Positions 1-8,868 of a stretch of 64,000 bases of DNA are shown here, piece by piece. The translations under genes were made by a program, and so were the position numbers. Position 1 is the first letter of the stretch. Each line of letters starts with the position of its first letter. The DNA is from Flavobacterium sp. J27 (GTDB lineage: Bacteria > Bacteroidota > Bacteroidia > Flavobacteriales > Flavobacteriaceae). The stretch covers positions 102,810-166,809 of the forward strand of contig NZ_PJQW01000012.1 in assembly GCF_004303025.1 (NCBI RefSeq). The letters run 5' to 3'. The notes under the pieces are model-generated. The model saw only the letters and a program-made list of their open reading frames with translations, was not told the origin of the DNA and searched no databases.

Positions 1-279
1 ACAAGCAATTTTCCTGCTTTTTCAGAAATAAAAAAGAATAATCTAAAACTTTTAGAAGAAATTATACAAGAAGGGCAAGCTGAAGGTATTTTTAAACCCA
101 ACTGTAAATCGGTTTTAATTCCACCTATCGCTATCGGTTCTTTTTTTCAAATTTATAATAATAAAAAATTTTATCAAGAATTAATTGGTTTAGAGGATGA
201 AGTTTCTTTTGAAAAATACATCTTAAATGAATTTACCAATGATATATCGAACGTAATTTTAGGAATGTTAATTCAATAA
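1..279 (+). CDS. TetR/AcrR-type regulator, C-terminal part (5' end outside window)
   Basis: The reading frame is open from base 1 to a TAA at 277-279 and gives 92 residues with no start, so the gene begins upstream of the window. The sequence is mostly helical and ends two bases before the ATG of a TolC-HlyD-MFS operon. A TetR-family regulator is the usual first gene of such operons in Bacteroidota, and the tail resembles a TetR ligand-binding C-terminus. The DNA-binding helix-turn-helix would be in the missing part, so family assignment rests mainly on context. Likely role (inference): local repressor of the efflux genes, relieved by a drug-like ligand. Confidence 0.6.
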   Translation, partial: TSNFPAFSEIKKNNLKLLEEIIQEGQAEGIFKPNCKSVLIPPIAIGSFFQIYNNKKFYQELIGLEDEVSFEKYILNEFTNDISNVILGMLIQ

Positions 280-281
280 AT

Positions 282-1580
282 ATGAATAATAAAAATGTAC
301 TAGTACTCTGTTTTGTGCTTTTAATTAGCCCCATTCTACAAGCACAAAATTCAAAATCCTTAACCTTAGAAGAGGCCATTAGCATTGGTGTTTCTCAAAG
401 TAATCAAGCCATTTTGGCTGATACCAAATTAAAAACTTCGGAATGGGAATTGAAAACAGTAAAGAACAATCAATTGCCAAATCTATCTGTTTCAGGGCAA
501 TATTTTAGATTAACTCAGGCAAAAATTAAAGGCAATTTAGCTCCTGAATCGGGTGGTGGATTAGACATCAATCAATTGATGATTGGCCAAGCAACAGCAA
601 CCATACCCGTTTTTAATGGTTTTAAAATTCAAAATGGTATTCAAGCAGCTAAAAGTTTAAATAAAGCTGAAATTAGTCATGCACAGCATACTAAAGAACA
701 AGTTGCTTTAGTGGTTACCCAACTTTATTTTGGTTTATACAAAACAAATCAAATGATTCAGTTAACGGAAGATTTTTTAAAAACAGCTCACCAACGTGTC
801 ATTGATTTTCAAGCTATGGAAGACAATGGTTTATTGGCACACAATGACTTATTAAAAGCGCAATTGCAAGAATCGAATATAGAATTGTCTTTGGCTACAG
901 CCAAAAAGAATTATTCAGTTTTAAATTATCAATTAGCTAATCTTCTGCAACTTCCAGAAGGAACTGTTATTGAAATTCCAGATACCTTTACAGAAAGTAC
1001 AACAGAAATAGTAATGGAAACTTCCTCTGAAAGAAAAGATTTAGAAGCGATGCAATATCAAGAAGAAGCACTCAAAAGTAATATTAAAATTGCTAAAGGA
1101 AATTATTTACCATCTATAAATCTAATCGGTGGTTATATTGCTTTAGATGTTAAAAATGCTTTTACAATAACGAATGCAATGAATTTTGGTGCCGGAATTT
1201 CTTACGACTTTTCTTCTTTATTTAAAAATAAAAAAGAAGTTGAAAAAGCAAAAAGTAAATCGTTAGAAGCGACACAACAAATGGCTATACTTTCAGACAA
1301 AATAAAAGAGGAAGTCCAAGAAGCTAATGCTAATTATGAATTAGCCTTAAAACAAAAAGAAGTGTATAAAAAAGCGGAAGAACAAGCAACTGAAAATTAC
1401 CGTATTGTAAAAGACAAATATGACAACGGTTTGTCTACCACTAATGATTTATTGGAAGCTGATGTAGACCAAATTCAAGCCAAAATTAATTATGCAATAG
1501 CTACTTCTGATATAGAAGAGAAGTATTACGAATTATTATATCAACAAGGAAAATTAACCCAATCATTCAACTTAAACTAA
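282..1580 (+). CDS. TolC-family outer membrane efflux protein
   Basis: 432 residues, the usual size for an outer membrane factor. A signal peptide (hydrophobic residues 5-19, ending QAQ around 20-22) is followed by the typical TolC start of repeated amphipathic helices (LTLEEAISIGVSQSNQAIL). Long coiled-coil segments recur in two halves, with an LPNLSVSG/LPSINLIGG strand pair in each, as in the TolC internal duplication. It would form the outer membrane and periplasmic channel of a tripartite pump with the HlyD-type adaptor and MFS permease that follow. The ATG lies 2 nt after the preceding stop codon, so the genes are co-transcribed. Substrate is not deducible. Confidence 0.9.
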   Translation: MNNKNVLVLCFVLLISPILQAQNSKSLTLEEAISIGVSQSNQAILADTKLKTSEWELKTVKNNQLPNLSVSGQYFRLTQAKIKGNLAPESGGGLDINQLMIGQATATIPVFNGFKIQNGIQAAKSLNKAEISHAQHTKEQVALVVTQLYFGLYKTNQMIQLTEDFLKTAHQRVIDFQAMEDNGLLAHNDLLKAQLQESNIELSLATAKKNYSVLNYQLANLLQLPEGTVIEIPDTFTESTTEIVMETSSERKDLEAMQYQEEALKSNIKIAKGNYLPSINLIGGYIALDVKNAFTITNAMNFGAGISYDFSSLFKNKKEVEKAKSKSLEATQQMAILSDKIKEEVQEANANYELALKQKEVYKKAEEQATENYRIVKDKYDNGLSTTNDLLEADVDQIQAKINYAIATSDIEEKYYELLYQQGKLTQSFNLN

Positions 1581-1591
1581 GATAAGTAATA

Positions 1592-2671
1592 ATGGAAAAA
1601 AAGAAAACAAATAAGAAATTCACCCTAATATTAATTGTAATTATAGCATTAGGGCTTACCTATGGTGGTTATAAATATTTCCACTCTTTGGCACATGAGA
1701 CAACAGATGATGCTCAAATTCAACAAAATATGAACCCAATTATTCCTAGGGTTTCGGGTTACATCAAAAAAGTATATGTAACAGATAATCAATTTGTTAA
1801 AAAAGGAGATACGCTTTTTGTAATTGATCCACAAGATTATGTTGTAAGAGAAAAAGAAGCAGAAGCAGCTTTACTTATTGCTCAAAACAGCCTTGAAGTT
1901 TCCAAAGCGGACACTGGTGGTGCTTTAGCAAATGTCTCAGTTTCTAGTGCGAATTCTAAATCTACAGAAAATGCGATAGAAGCTGCTAAAACTAGATTAT
2001 GGAGAGCGACAAGCGATTTTGAACGTTATGAAAATTTATACAATAATAAATCGATTACAAAACAACAATACGAACAAGCTTTAGCTACTAAACAAGAAGC
2101 TGAAAGTAATTTAAAAGTTGCTCAAGAACAAAAAAATGCTAGCAATTACTTAAAAAATGCCGCAATTTCTCGCTCTAATGTTTCTAATAAACAAGTTGAA
2201 GTTGCTTCTGCAAATATTATGAAAGCCAAAGCCGTTCATGAAGCAGCTCAATTGAATGTATCTTATTGTTATGTAATTGCTCCTATTGATGGGCAATTAT
2301 CCTCTGTTAGTATTCAAAATGGACAATTAGTGCAACCTGGACAGTCTTTATTCTACATTATTAATACGGAAGACGTTTGGGTAGTAGCCAATTTTAAAGA
2401 AACACAATTAAATAAAATGGCTTTAGGACAAAAAGTGGGTATCAAAGTTGACGCTTTTCCAAATGAAGAATTTGAAGGAACAGTAACTTCTTTTTCTCCT
2501 GCAACTGGATCTCGTTTTTCATTATTACCTCCTGATAATGCAACAGGAAATTTCGTAAAAACGGTACAAAGATTACCTGTAAAAATATCATTAACTAATG
2601 CTAATAACAAAGAGAAAGTAAAATCACTTCGTTCTGGTATGAATGTAGAAGTAGATGTACATCTTAAATAA
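1592..2671 (+). CDS. HlyD/EmrA-type membrane fusion protein
   Basis: 359 residues. One N-terminal transmembrane helix (about residues 10-28) anchors the protein in the inner membrane. The split lipoyl half-motifs surround a coiled-coil hairpin: PRVSGYIKKVYVTDNQFVKKGD before it and APIDGQLSSVSIQNGQLV after it. A beta-barrel region (VWVVANFKETQL) follows. This is the EmrA/HlyD architecture that links an MFS exporter to TolC. It begins 11 nt after the TolC stop and ends 2 nt before the MFS gene. The ORF track-style antisense frames here are overlaps without support. Confidence 0.9.
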   Translation: MEKKKTNKKFTLILIVIIALGLTYGGYKYFHSLAHETTDDAQIQQNMNPIIPRVSGYIKKVYVTDNQFVKKGDTLFVIDPQDYVVREKEAEAALLIAQNSLEVSKADTGGALANVSVSSANSKSTENAIEAAKTRLWRATSDFERYENLYNNKSITKQQYEQALATKQEAESNLKVAQEQKNASNYLKNAAISRSNVSNKQVEVASANIMKAKAVHEAAQLNVSYCYVIAPIDGQLSSVSIQNGQLVQPGQSLFYIINTEDVWVVANFKETQLNKMALGQKVGIKVDAFPNEEFEGTVTSFSPATGSRFSLLPPDNATGNFVKTVQRLPVKISLTNANNKEKVKSLRSGMNVEVDVHLK

Positions 2672-2673
2672 TT

Positions 2674-4269
2674 ATGAGTACAAGCACAACAAATACACAC
2701 GAAGATAGTCTCGTTGAATATGGTTTTAATCGCGTAATAATTACCATAACAGCAGTATTATGTGCACTTTTAGAAATTGTAGATACTACTATTGTAAACG
2801 TAGCCTTAAATGACATGCGTGGAAGTTTAGGAGCTACATTAACAGATGTAGCATGGGTAATTACTGCTTATGCTATTGCCAATGTTATTGTAATTCCAAT
2901 GACGAGCTGGTTGTCACAACAATTTGGTCGTAGAAACTATTTTGCTGCTTCTATTATCATTTTTACCACGGCTTCCTTTTTATGTGGAAATGCAACGGGA
3001 ATTTGGGAATTAATTGCCTTTCGTTTTATACAAGGTCTTGGTGGTGGTGCCTTACTAGTAACTTCGCAAACTATCATCACAGAAAGTTATCCGGTTGCTA
3101 AAAGAGGAATGGCTCAGGCTATTTATGGAATGGGAGTAATTGTAGGTCCTACTTTAGGACCACCATTAGGAGGTTATTTAGTAGATACATATTCTTGGCC
3201 TTATATTTTCTATATTAATATTCCTATTGGAATTATAGCTACTTTATTAACTTTAAGTTATGTAAAAAGCCCTAAGTATGGTGAAAAATTAAGTAGCAAA
3301 CAAGTGGATTGGTATGGTATACTCACTTTAGCTGGTTTTATAGGCTCGTTACAATATGTTTTAGAACATGGACAGCAAGATGATTGGTTCAATGACACTA
3401 GTATAATTACGCTAAGTTTAATCAGTTTCTTAAGCTTATTCTTCTTTATTTGGCGCGAACTAACCTATGAATACCCAATTGTTAATCTGAAGGTTTTAAA
3501 GGATACCAATTTAAAAGTGGGAACCATTCTTAGTTTTATTATGGGATTTGGTTTATATGGCTCTACCTTTATTATACCAATATATACACAATCCATATTA
3601 GGATGGACTGCTACAGATGCTGGATTACTTTTAATTCCTAGTTCTTTAATGACTGCTTTTATGATGCCTATTATCGGTCAATTATTACAACGAGGTGTTC
3701 CACAAAAATATTTAGTGGCTTTAGGCTTTCTAATGTTCTTTGTTTTTACTTTTTGGATGTATACTATCATGACACCAGATACAGCTGAGGATTATATGTA
3801 TTGGCCCTTAATTGTTAGAGGACTAGGTTTAGGATTGCTCTTTGTACCTATCACTACGTTATCATTGTCCACACTAAAAGGAAAAAGTATTGGTGAAGGT
3901 GCAGCATTTACTGGAATGCTTCGTCAATTAGGAGGTTCATTTGGTATTGCCATTATAACCACGTTTATTGCTCGTTTTAGTCAGGAACATAGAGTAAATT
4001 TAATTTCTAATATAGATGTTACTAAAGTTCAGGTACAAGATCGAATTCATCAATTACAAATGGGATTTATGTCGAAAGGTTTTAGTAGTAACGAAGCTTT
4101 GGCTAAAGCACATCAAGTTTTAAATATGAGTGTCATGAAACAAAGTACCGTTTTATCGTATATGGATATCTTCCTATATTTAGGTATTCTATTCTTAATT
4201 TGTGTACCCGTTATTCTTTTAATCAAAAACAATAAAAATAAAGTAGATATTAGTGAAGCCATGCATTAA
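2674..4269 (+). CDS. DHA2-family MFS drug exporter (EmrB-like)
   Basis: 531 residues with about 14 hydrophobic segments, the DHA2 topology. Hallmarks are the N-terminal ALLEIVDTTIVNVAL segment, the loop WLSQQFGRRNYF (MFS motif A), the RFIQGLGGGAL segment and the drug:H+ antiporter motif C in helix 5 (GVIVGPTLGPPLGGY). It should export hydrophobic compounds using the proton gradient, through the adaptor and TolC proteins encoded upstream. It is the last gene of the operon: a strong hairpin terminator follows 18 nt after the stop codon. Confidence 0.92.
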   Translation: MSTSTTNTHEDSLVEYGFNRVIITITAVLCALLEIVDTTIVNVALNDMRGSLGATLTDVAWVITAYAIANVIVIPMTSWLSQQFGRRNYFAASIIIFTTASFLCGNATGIWELIAFRFIQGLGGGALLVTSQTIITESYPVAKRGMAQAIYGMGVIVGPTLGPPLGGYLVDTYSWPYIFYINIPIGIIATLLTLSYVKSPKYGEKLSSKQVDWYGILTLAGFIGSLQYVLEHGQQDDWFNDTSIITLSLISFLSLFFFIWRELTYEYPIVNLKVLKDTNLKVGTILSFIMGFGLYGSTFIIPIYTQSILGWTATDAGLLLIPSSLMTAFMMPIIGQLLQRGVPQKYLVALGFLMFFVFTFWMYTIMTPDTAEDYMYWPLIVRGLGLGLLFVPITTLSLSTLKGKSIGEGAAFTGMLRQLGGSFGIAIITTFIARFSQEHRVNLISNIDVTKVQVQDRIHQLQMGFMSKGFSSNEALAKAHQVLNMSVMKQSTVLSYMDIFLYLGILFLICVPVILLIKNNKNKVDISEAMH

Positions 4270-4286
4270 TTGTTTTTATAATCATT

Positions 4287-4317
4287 AAAAAGTCCAAGTG
4301 TTTACTTGGACTTTTTA
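4287..4317 (+). terminator. Rho-independent terminator of the efflux operon
   Basis: AGTCCAAGT (4291-4299) pairs with ACTTGGACT (4304-4312) around a 4-nt loop; A and T runs on each side extend the stem and supply the U-tract. Confidence 0.85.
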
Positions 4318-4339
4318 ATTTCTAACGGTTTGTATTTTG

Positions 4340-4347
4340 TATCTTTG
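4340..4347 (+). promoter_or_regulatory. -7 promoter box (TATCTTTG) for the DUF2809 gene
   Basis: Perfect match to the Bacteroidota -7 consensus TAnnTTTG, 22 nt before the ATG at 4370. The TTG at 4349 lies right next to this box, within or at the expected transcription start, which argues for starting the gene at 4370. Confidence 0.65.
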
Positions 4348-4369
4348 ATTGTCTATTCGAATCGCAAGT

Positions 4370-4741
4370 ATGTTTCAATTTAAAAAACACTACTTTATCG
4401 CTACTATCCTACTCTTTTTAATTGAAGTTGGTATTGCACTTTATATACACGATGACTTCATTCGACCTTATTTAGGTGATGTATTAGTTGTTATTCTAAT
4501 CTATTGTTTTATCCAATCTTTTTTTACTTTTTCAGTAAAAGCAACTGCTGTATTTGTATTACTTCTTTCTTTTTCTATCGAATTCCTACAATACATCCAT
4601 ATAGTTGAGAAATTAGGTCTACAAAAGTATGCAATAGCACGAACGGTTTTGGGAACTTCTTTCTCTTGGATGGATTTACTTTGTTATACTATAGGTGTTA
4701 TCTTTATATTATTAATTGAAAAAAAGAAGATTACCTCGTAA
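4370..4741 (+). CDS. DUF2809-family small membrane protein
   Basis: 123 residues from the ATG at 4370; an in-frame TTG at 4349 is possible but lies beside the -7 box. Four hydrophobic segments fill the protein, with the family's conserved pattern of an acidic residue and RPYLGDVLVVILIYC near the middle and a conserved SFSIEFLQ helix and SFSWMDLLCYTIG near the end. The family (sometimes called VanZ-like) has no established function. The last 11 bases overlap the 3' end of the convergent yaaA gene. Confidence 0.8.
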   Translation: MFQFKKHYFIATILLFLIEVGIALYIHDDFIRPYLGDVLVVILIYCFIQSFFTFSVKATAVFVLLLSFSIEFLQYIHIVEKLGLQKYAIARTVLGTSFSWMDLLCYTIGVIFILLIEKKKITS

Positions 4742-5489
4742 AAACTAATTTATTTCCTTTACTTAAATTAGCATCAAAAGCATACCCTTCATAATTAAAT
4801 TTTTTCAAATCTTCAATGGTTTCCGCTTTAGTATCAATGATGTAACGTACCATTAAACCTCTCGCCTTTTTAGCAAAAAAACTAATCATTTTTAATTTAC
4901 CATCTTTGTAATCCTTAAATTCTGGAGTAATTACAGGCACTTTTAAGGCTTTGGTATCCACAGCACTAAAATACTCGTTACTGGCTAAATTAAGAAATAA
5001 TTCCCCTTTACTCAATTCTTTATTTAGAGCATCAGTAATTGGTTTTTTCCAAAATTCGTAAAGATTTTTCTTGCTTCCAATTGCTAAAGAAGTACCCATT
5101 TCTAAACGATACGGTTGTATTAAATCCAATGGTTTTAAAACTCCATATAGTCCAGAAAGAATACGCAATTTATCTTGTAAAACATCTAATTGATCTACTG
5201 GAATAGTATAGGCATCTAAACCTACATATACATCACCGTTAAAAGCATAAACCGCTGGGCGCGCATTTTCAGTTGTAAAAGGAGTTTGCCAATCTTGATT
5301 GCGTTGCCAGTTTAATTCAGCTAACTTTTCAGAGATAGACATTAAATCCATCAATTGTTTTGGTTTTTTCTTTTTCAAAGTTTTATGAATGGTTTCCGAT
5401 TTGGATAAAAAATCAGATTGTGTAAATTGATTGGTAGGTAATTTGGTTTCAAAATCTAAGGATTTTGCAGGTGAAATAACAATTTTCAT
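4731..5489 (-). CDS. yaaA: Peroxide stress protein YaaA
   Basis: 252 residues, the normal family size. It opens with MKIVISPAKSLDF, the YaaA signature, and has the conserved RPAVYAFNGDVYVGLDA and LSGLYGVLKPLDLIQPYRLEM blocks. In E. coli YaaA lowers free iron during peroxide stress and binds DNA; that role is known for the family, not shown here. The 3' end overlaps the convergent DUF2809 gene by 11 bp. A TACATTTG box lies 21 bp upstream of the ATG. Confidence 0.93.
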   Translation of the reverse strand: MKIVISPAKSLDFETKLPTNQFTQSDFLSKSETIHKTLKKKKPKQLMDLMSISEKLAELNWQRNQDWQTPFTTENARPAVYAFNGDVYVGLDAYTIPVDQLDVLQDKLRILSGLYGVLKPLDLIQPYRLEMGTSLAIGSKKNLYEFWKKPITDALNKELSKGELFLNLASNEYFSAVDTKALKVPVITPEFKDYKDGKLKMISFFAKKARGLMVRYIIDTKAETIEDLKKFNYEGYAFDANLSKGNKLVFTR

Positions 5490-5509
5490 AGTACGTTTTT
5501 ATTGTTTTC

Positions 5510-5517
5510 CAAATGTA
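5510..5517 (-). promoter_or_regulatory. -7 promoter box (TACATTTG) for yaaA
   Basis: Minus-strand match to TAnnTTTG, about 20 nt upstream of the yaaA start codon. No convincing -33 TTTG at the best spacing. Confidence 0.5.
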
Positions 5518-5596
5518 CGAAAAAGAGTAAGTTTTGGTTTACAATTGCTATCAAAAATAATTATGATTATATTAGTTTTACGGATAAAGTCTTTAT

Positions 5597-5604
5597 TATC
5601 TTTG
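5597..5604 (+). promoter_or_regulatory. -7 promoter box (TATCTTTG) for the PP2C-like gene
   Basis: Perfect TAnnTTTG match 30 nt before the ATG at 5635, with a TTTTA stretch near the expected -33 position. Confidence 0.6.
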
Positions 5605-5634
5605 ATTTTTAAAGACTATAGAATTTAACTATAA

Positions 5635-6375
5635 ATGAAAATATATTCAGCATTACAAAGAGGGACATATCATGAAAATTACTGTGAGGATAGTATTTAT
5701 AATGGAAAATATGGAAAAAATAAAATACTTTGTGCTGTGATGGATGGTTGCACTTCTGCAATGGAAAGTTACTTCGCCTCAAGTTTAGTTTCAAAAATAC
5801 TAAAGAAAATTTGTCATGAAAAAGGATATAAAGAATTTGTATCTAATGAAGATAAAAAAGTAAATCTTGAAGAAGAATTTCAATTCATTTTACGCAACAT
5901 CTTACAAGAATTGAAAACTATTAAAAATCATTTGTTATTAGATGAAAAAGAATTACTTACCACGCTTATCTTATTATTGCTAGACAAAGAAACTCAAGAT
6001 GGTCTTATAATTACAATTGGTGATGGATTTGTCGCGCTTGATGGTAAAGAATATGTTTTTGATCAAGATAACAAGCCAGATTATTTAGGGTTTCATGTGA
6101 ATCAAGATTTTGAAGATTTTTATATTAATCAACAACAGATCTTACGGTTTAACAACGCAAAAGATATTAGTATTGCTACAGATGGTATTTTCTCATTCGA
6201 ACCTTTAAAAAGTGAAAAAAGGAATCACGACTTCACCATTACCGAATTTTTAAGTAACAATAGAGAACATTCAGAAAAAACAGAGATGTTAGATTTGAAA
6301 TTAAAATACTTGGAACACCAAATGGGATTAAAACCAACAGATGACTTCGGTATGATACGTATCCTTGTAGAATAA
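5635..6375 (+). CDS. PP2C-like protein phosphatase domain protein
   Basis: 246 residues that span a single PP2C (PPM) fold. The metal-binding acidic motifs are recognisable though divergent: ED at 18-19 followed by VMDGCTSA (Asp37), ELLTTLILLLLD in the core, ITIGDGFV in place of the common vGDS, ATDGIFSF and the terminal DDFGMIRI in place of DNiT. PPM enzymes remove phosphate from Ser/Thr using Mn or Mg. No partner kinase is encoded nearby, and there is no signal peptide, so it is probably cytoplasmic. The following gene is 56 bp downstream and may be co-transcribed. Substrate unknown. Confidence 0.8.
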   Translation: MKIYSALQRGTYHENYCEDSIYNGKYGKNKILCAVMDGCTSAMESYFASSLVSKILKKICHEKGYKEFVSNEDKKVNLEEEFQFILRNILQELKTIKNHLLLDEKELLTTLILLLLDKETQDGLIITIGDGFVALDGKEYVFDQDNKPDYLGFHVNQDFEDFYINQQQILRFNNAKDISIATDGIFSFEPLKSEKRNHDFTITEFLSNNREHSEKTEMLDLKLKYLEHQMGLKPTDDFGMIRILVE

Positions 6376-6431
6376 ATATGAATATACTATTTTTTGGCTT
6401 GTTTTTTGTAGTCTTTTAAAAAAGCATTTTT

Positions 6432-7085
6432 ATGAAAAAAGTAGTTAAAAAAATCTTTCTTTTTTTATCATTTCTTCTTCTTATCGTACTCGCGTTTTAT
6501 GCTATCTCCTATTACCAACAAAAAAATCTATATAAAAAATACAATCATACGTTTAATTCTAAAAGAAAGGAACTAGGGTTACAAGAACTGAGTAAAGATT
6601 GGATTTCAAAATCCTACAATTGGAATCACTGGGAAGAATTAGGATATACTAACTATTATGATTTCTTCTTTAGTAAATATATTGAAATCTTTAAAGCTGA
6701 AAATATTCCTATTGGTATAACTTATAAAGAAAAAAATATTGATTCAACCCTAATTAAAGAAAAATACATCGACTTGAATTCAAATTTTCTTTTTTGGAAG
6801 AATAACATTCTTTCGGAAACTGATTTTTATGAAAAATACAACGATTCTACAAGTTATGAAATGGTATCAATTCAATATTATTTTGAAGATGACAATCACA
6901 TACGAGATTATTTTAAATGCGATTACTATTTTATTGATACAAATACATTTATATGTGGTACACCAAGATTAATGCAAGAAGCAAAAGAAAGAAAATTAAA
7001 AATTCCACATCAAGGAAATATTACTAAAAAACAAGCCGATAGTATTTTGAAAAAATGGAATTTTCCACAAATAAAAAAGGATTAA
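6432..7085 (+). CDS. Hypothetical membrane-anchored protein
   Basis: 217 residues. A lysine-rich start (MKKVVKKIF) leads into one hydrophobic helix (about 8-27), then a soluble, aromatic- and lysine-rich region presumed to face the periplasm. I recognise no domain. The sequence TKKQADSILKKW near the end resembles a short helical repeat seen in PepSY-like or peptidase-associated tails, but this is weak. The TAA stop is embedded in a strong terminator hairpin shared with the convergent rluD gene. Confidence 0.6.
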   Translation: MKKVVKKIFLFLSFLLLIVLAFYAISYYQQKNLYKKYNHTFNSKRKELGLQELSKDWISKSYNWNHWEELGYTNYYDFFFSKYIEIFKAENIPIGITYKEKNIDSTLIKEKYIDLNSNFLFWKNNILSETDFYEKYNDSTSYEMVSIQYYFEDDNHIRDYFKCDYYFIDTNTFICGTPRLMQEAKERKLKIPHQGNITKKQADSILKKWNFPQIKKD

Positions 7086-7105
7086 TAAATTACTAATCCT
7101 TTTTT
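7073..7105 (+). terminator. Bidirectional terminator between convergent genes
   Basis: AAAAAAGGATTA (7073-7084) and TAATCCTTTTTT (7094-7105) form a 12-bp stem with a 9-nt loop. It gives a U-tract in both directions and overlaps the stop codon of the upstream hypothetical gene; the rluD stop lies 4 nt beyond. Confidence 0.85.
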
Positions 7106-7108
7106 ATT

Positions 7109-8152
7109 TTACTCTTCTTCTGTATAACTTTGTGCTTTACTATATACTCTCCATTTTTCAATACAATCTACCATATCTTGTGGAATAGCTGTATTAAAAC
7201 GTAAAAATTCTTTCGTAATAGGGTGTTCAAAACCTAAGGTTTTAGCATGTAAAGCTTGTCTTGGTAAAACTTTAAAACAATTATCTACAAATTGCTTGTA
7301 TTTGGTAAACGTGGTTCCTTTTAAAATCACATCGCCACCATAACGCTCATCATTAAATAAAGTGTGGCCAATGTGTTTCATATGCACTCTTATTTGGTGT
7401 GTTCTTCCTGTTTCTAATCGGCACGAAATTAAAGTGACATACCCAAAACGTTCCAAAACTTTAAAGTGCGTTACGGCTGGTTTTCCTCTTTCTCTATCAG
7501 GATACACTGCCATTTGCATTCTATTTGTAATGTGTCGATCGATATTTCCTTCAATAGTACCTTCTTCCTCTTGAATGTCTCCCCAAACTAAGGCAACATA
7601 TTCTCTTTCCGATGTTTTAGCCGCAAATTGTTTGGTTAAATAATCCATAGCCAACTCGGTTTTAGCAACCACTAACAAGCCTGAAGTATCTTTATCAATT
7701 CGATGTACTAAACCAGGACGCTCTGAACTATTCATGGGTAAATTATCAAAATGATAGGCCAAAGCATTAACCAATGTTCCCGAATAATTACCATGTCCTG
7801 GATGCACCACCATTCCAGCAGGTTTGTTGATTACAATTAACTGATCGTCTTCATAAACTATATCTAAAGGAATATTTTCTCCTTTTAAAAGATGTTCATA
7901 TGGTGGATGTTCGAGCATCACACGCACCACATCATCAGGTTTAACCTTATAATTGGATTTTACAGGAATATCATTCACAAAAATTGATCCTGAATCGGCT
8001 GCCTTTTGAATTTTACTTCTGGTTGTGTTTTCTAAAGCATTCATTAAGAATTTATCAATTCGTAAGGCTTGTTGTCCTTTCGAAATAACAAATCGATGAT
8101 GCTCATGCAAATCATCTTCTAAATCATCGTTTGAAACGGTATAATCTGCCAT
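7109..8152 (-). CDS. rluD: RluA/RluD-family 23S rRNA pseudouridine synthase
   Basis: 347 residues. An S4 RNA-binding domain (about 25-90, RIDKFLMNALENTTRSKIQKA) precedes the pseudouridine synthase domain. The catalytic motif is HRIDKDTSGLLVV, whose Asp attacks uridine; the RTHQIRVHM motif near the end is also present. Members convert uridines in 23S rRNA (helix 69 in E. coli RluD); the exact target site here is inferred from size and the S4 domain. The ATG follows the stop codon of the PASTA gene directly (TAAATG), so both are one transcript. Confidence 0.9.
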   Translation of the reverse strand: MADYTVSNDDLEDDLHEHHRFVISKGQQALRIDKFLMNALENTTRSKIQKAADSGSIFVNDIPVKSNYKVKPDDVVRVMLEHPPYEHLLKGENIPLDIVYEDDQLIVINKPAGMVVHPGHGNYSGTLVNALAYHFDNLPMNSSERPGLVHRIDKDTSGLLVVAKTELAMDYLTKQFAAKTSEREYVALVWGDIQEEEGTIEGNIDRHITNRMQMAVYPDRERGKPAVTHFKVLERFGYVTLISCRLETGRTHQIRVHMKHIGHTLFNDERYGGDVILKGTTFTKYKQFVDNCFKVLPRQALHAKTLGFEHPITKEFLRFNTAIPQDMVDCIEKWRVYSKAQSYTEEE

Positions 8153-8779
8153 TTATTCTCCGTCATTTTTAAATTCATCAGGAATCTGACTGGCTTCTGA
8201 TTCTAAAATAATATCCGAAGCATCAAACACCTCTTTTCCATCTCCTAAAATAAAATCTACTACCGAATTTTTCTTTATCTTATCGCCTACTTTTAAGGTT
8301 TTTCCATTATGAGTTAACCCTAAAACCACATCCTTAGCCATGTTTTTCTTATACGTAATCTTACCTTCTTTTAATCCTAAAGATTTTAAATTAGCGCTAA
8401 TCTGACGATACGTTTTCTCATAAAAATCTGGCAAAGTAATATCTGTAAATCCTCCAGAATTTAATTTTACATAAATTTTTCTCCCATCTTTCACAGTTGT
8501 TCCTGCTTTTGGACTTTGTTCAACAATAGAAAATGGTGGCATTTCTTTTTTAAAATCTACCGTATCTAAAAGCAATAATTCTAAACCTAATTCTTTTAAT
8601 TTTTCGTCAGCAATAGCTACTTGCATTTTGGATAAATCTGGTACTGGAATTTCTTCTCCATGATTTGTCTTATAATCTAAAAACTTTAATAATGCAAAAA
8701 CTAAAATAATAACTATACCTAAGGCTATAGCTAACTGAATAAAAAATGTTTTACTGGTTAAGAATTTTTTAATGCTCAT
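8153..8779 (-). CDS. PASTA domain membrane protein
   Basis: 208 residues from the ATG at 8779; an upstream in-frame TTG at 8797 sits inside the -7 box and is unlikely. One membrane helix (about 8-30 of MSIKKFLTSK...) is followed by two PASTA repeats (roughly 45-115 and 116-185; PVPDLSKM..., SPKAGTTVKDG, then LPDFYEKTYRQI). PASTA domains bind peptidoglycan stem peptides or beta-lactams, usually as the outside part of PknB kinases or PBPs. Here there is no kinase or transpeptidase domain. Divergent ddl next door fits a cell wall link. Confidence 0.88.
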   Translation of the reverse strand: MSIKKFLTSKTFFIQLAIALGIVIILVFALLKFLDYKTNHGEEIPVPDLSKMQVAIADEKLKELGLELLLLDTVDFKKEMPPFSIVEQSPKAGTTVKDGRKIYVKLNSGGFTDITLPDFYEKTYRQISANLKSLGLKEGKITYKKNMAKDVVLGLTHNGKTLKVGDKIKKNSVVDFILGDGKEVFDASDIILESEASQIPDEFKNDGE

Positions 8780-8794
8780 AAATTTGAATTTTGA

Positions 8795-8802
8795 CAAAGA
8801 TA
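8795..8802 (-). promoter_or_regulatory. -7 promoter box (TATCTTTG) for the PASTA-rluD operon
   Basis: CAAAGATA on the plus strand; it lies 15 nt before the ATG at 8779, giving a leader of about 10 nt. Confidence 0.65.
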
Positions 8803-8839
8803 TAAAATAGAAAACATTTAGAGTTATAAATAAATAATG

Positions 8840-8847
8840 TAATTTTG
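8840..8847 (+). promoter_or_regulatory. -7 promoter box (TAATTTTG) for ddl
   Basis: Perfect TAnnTTTG match 21 nt before the ddl ATG, 37 bp from the divergent box at 8795-8802. Confidence 0.6.
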
Positions 8848-8868
8848 TTTACTTATTAACGACAAAGT

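Noticed and set aside
5431..5628. Small gene between yaaA and the PP2C-like gene
   Set aside because: Starts inside yaaA in antisense and ends over the PP2C promoter region; no motif.
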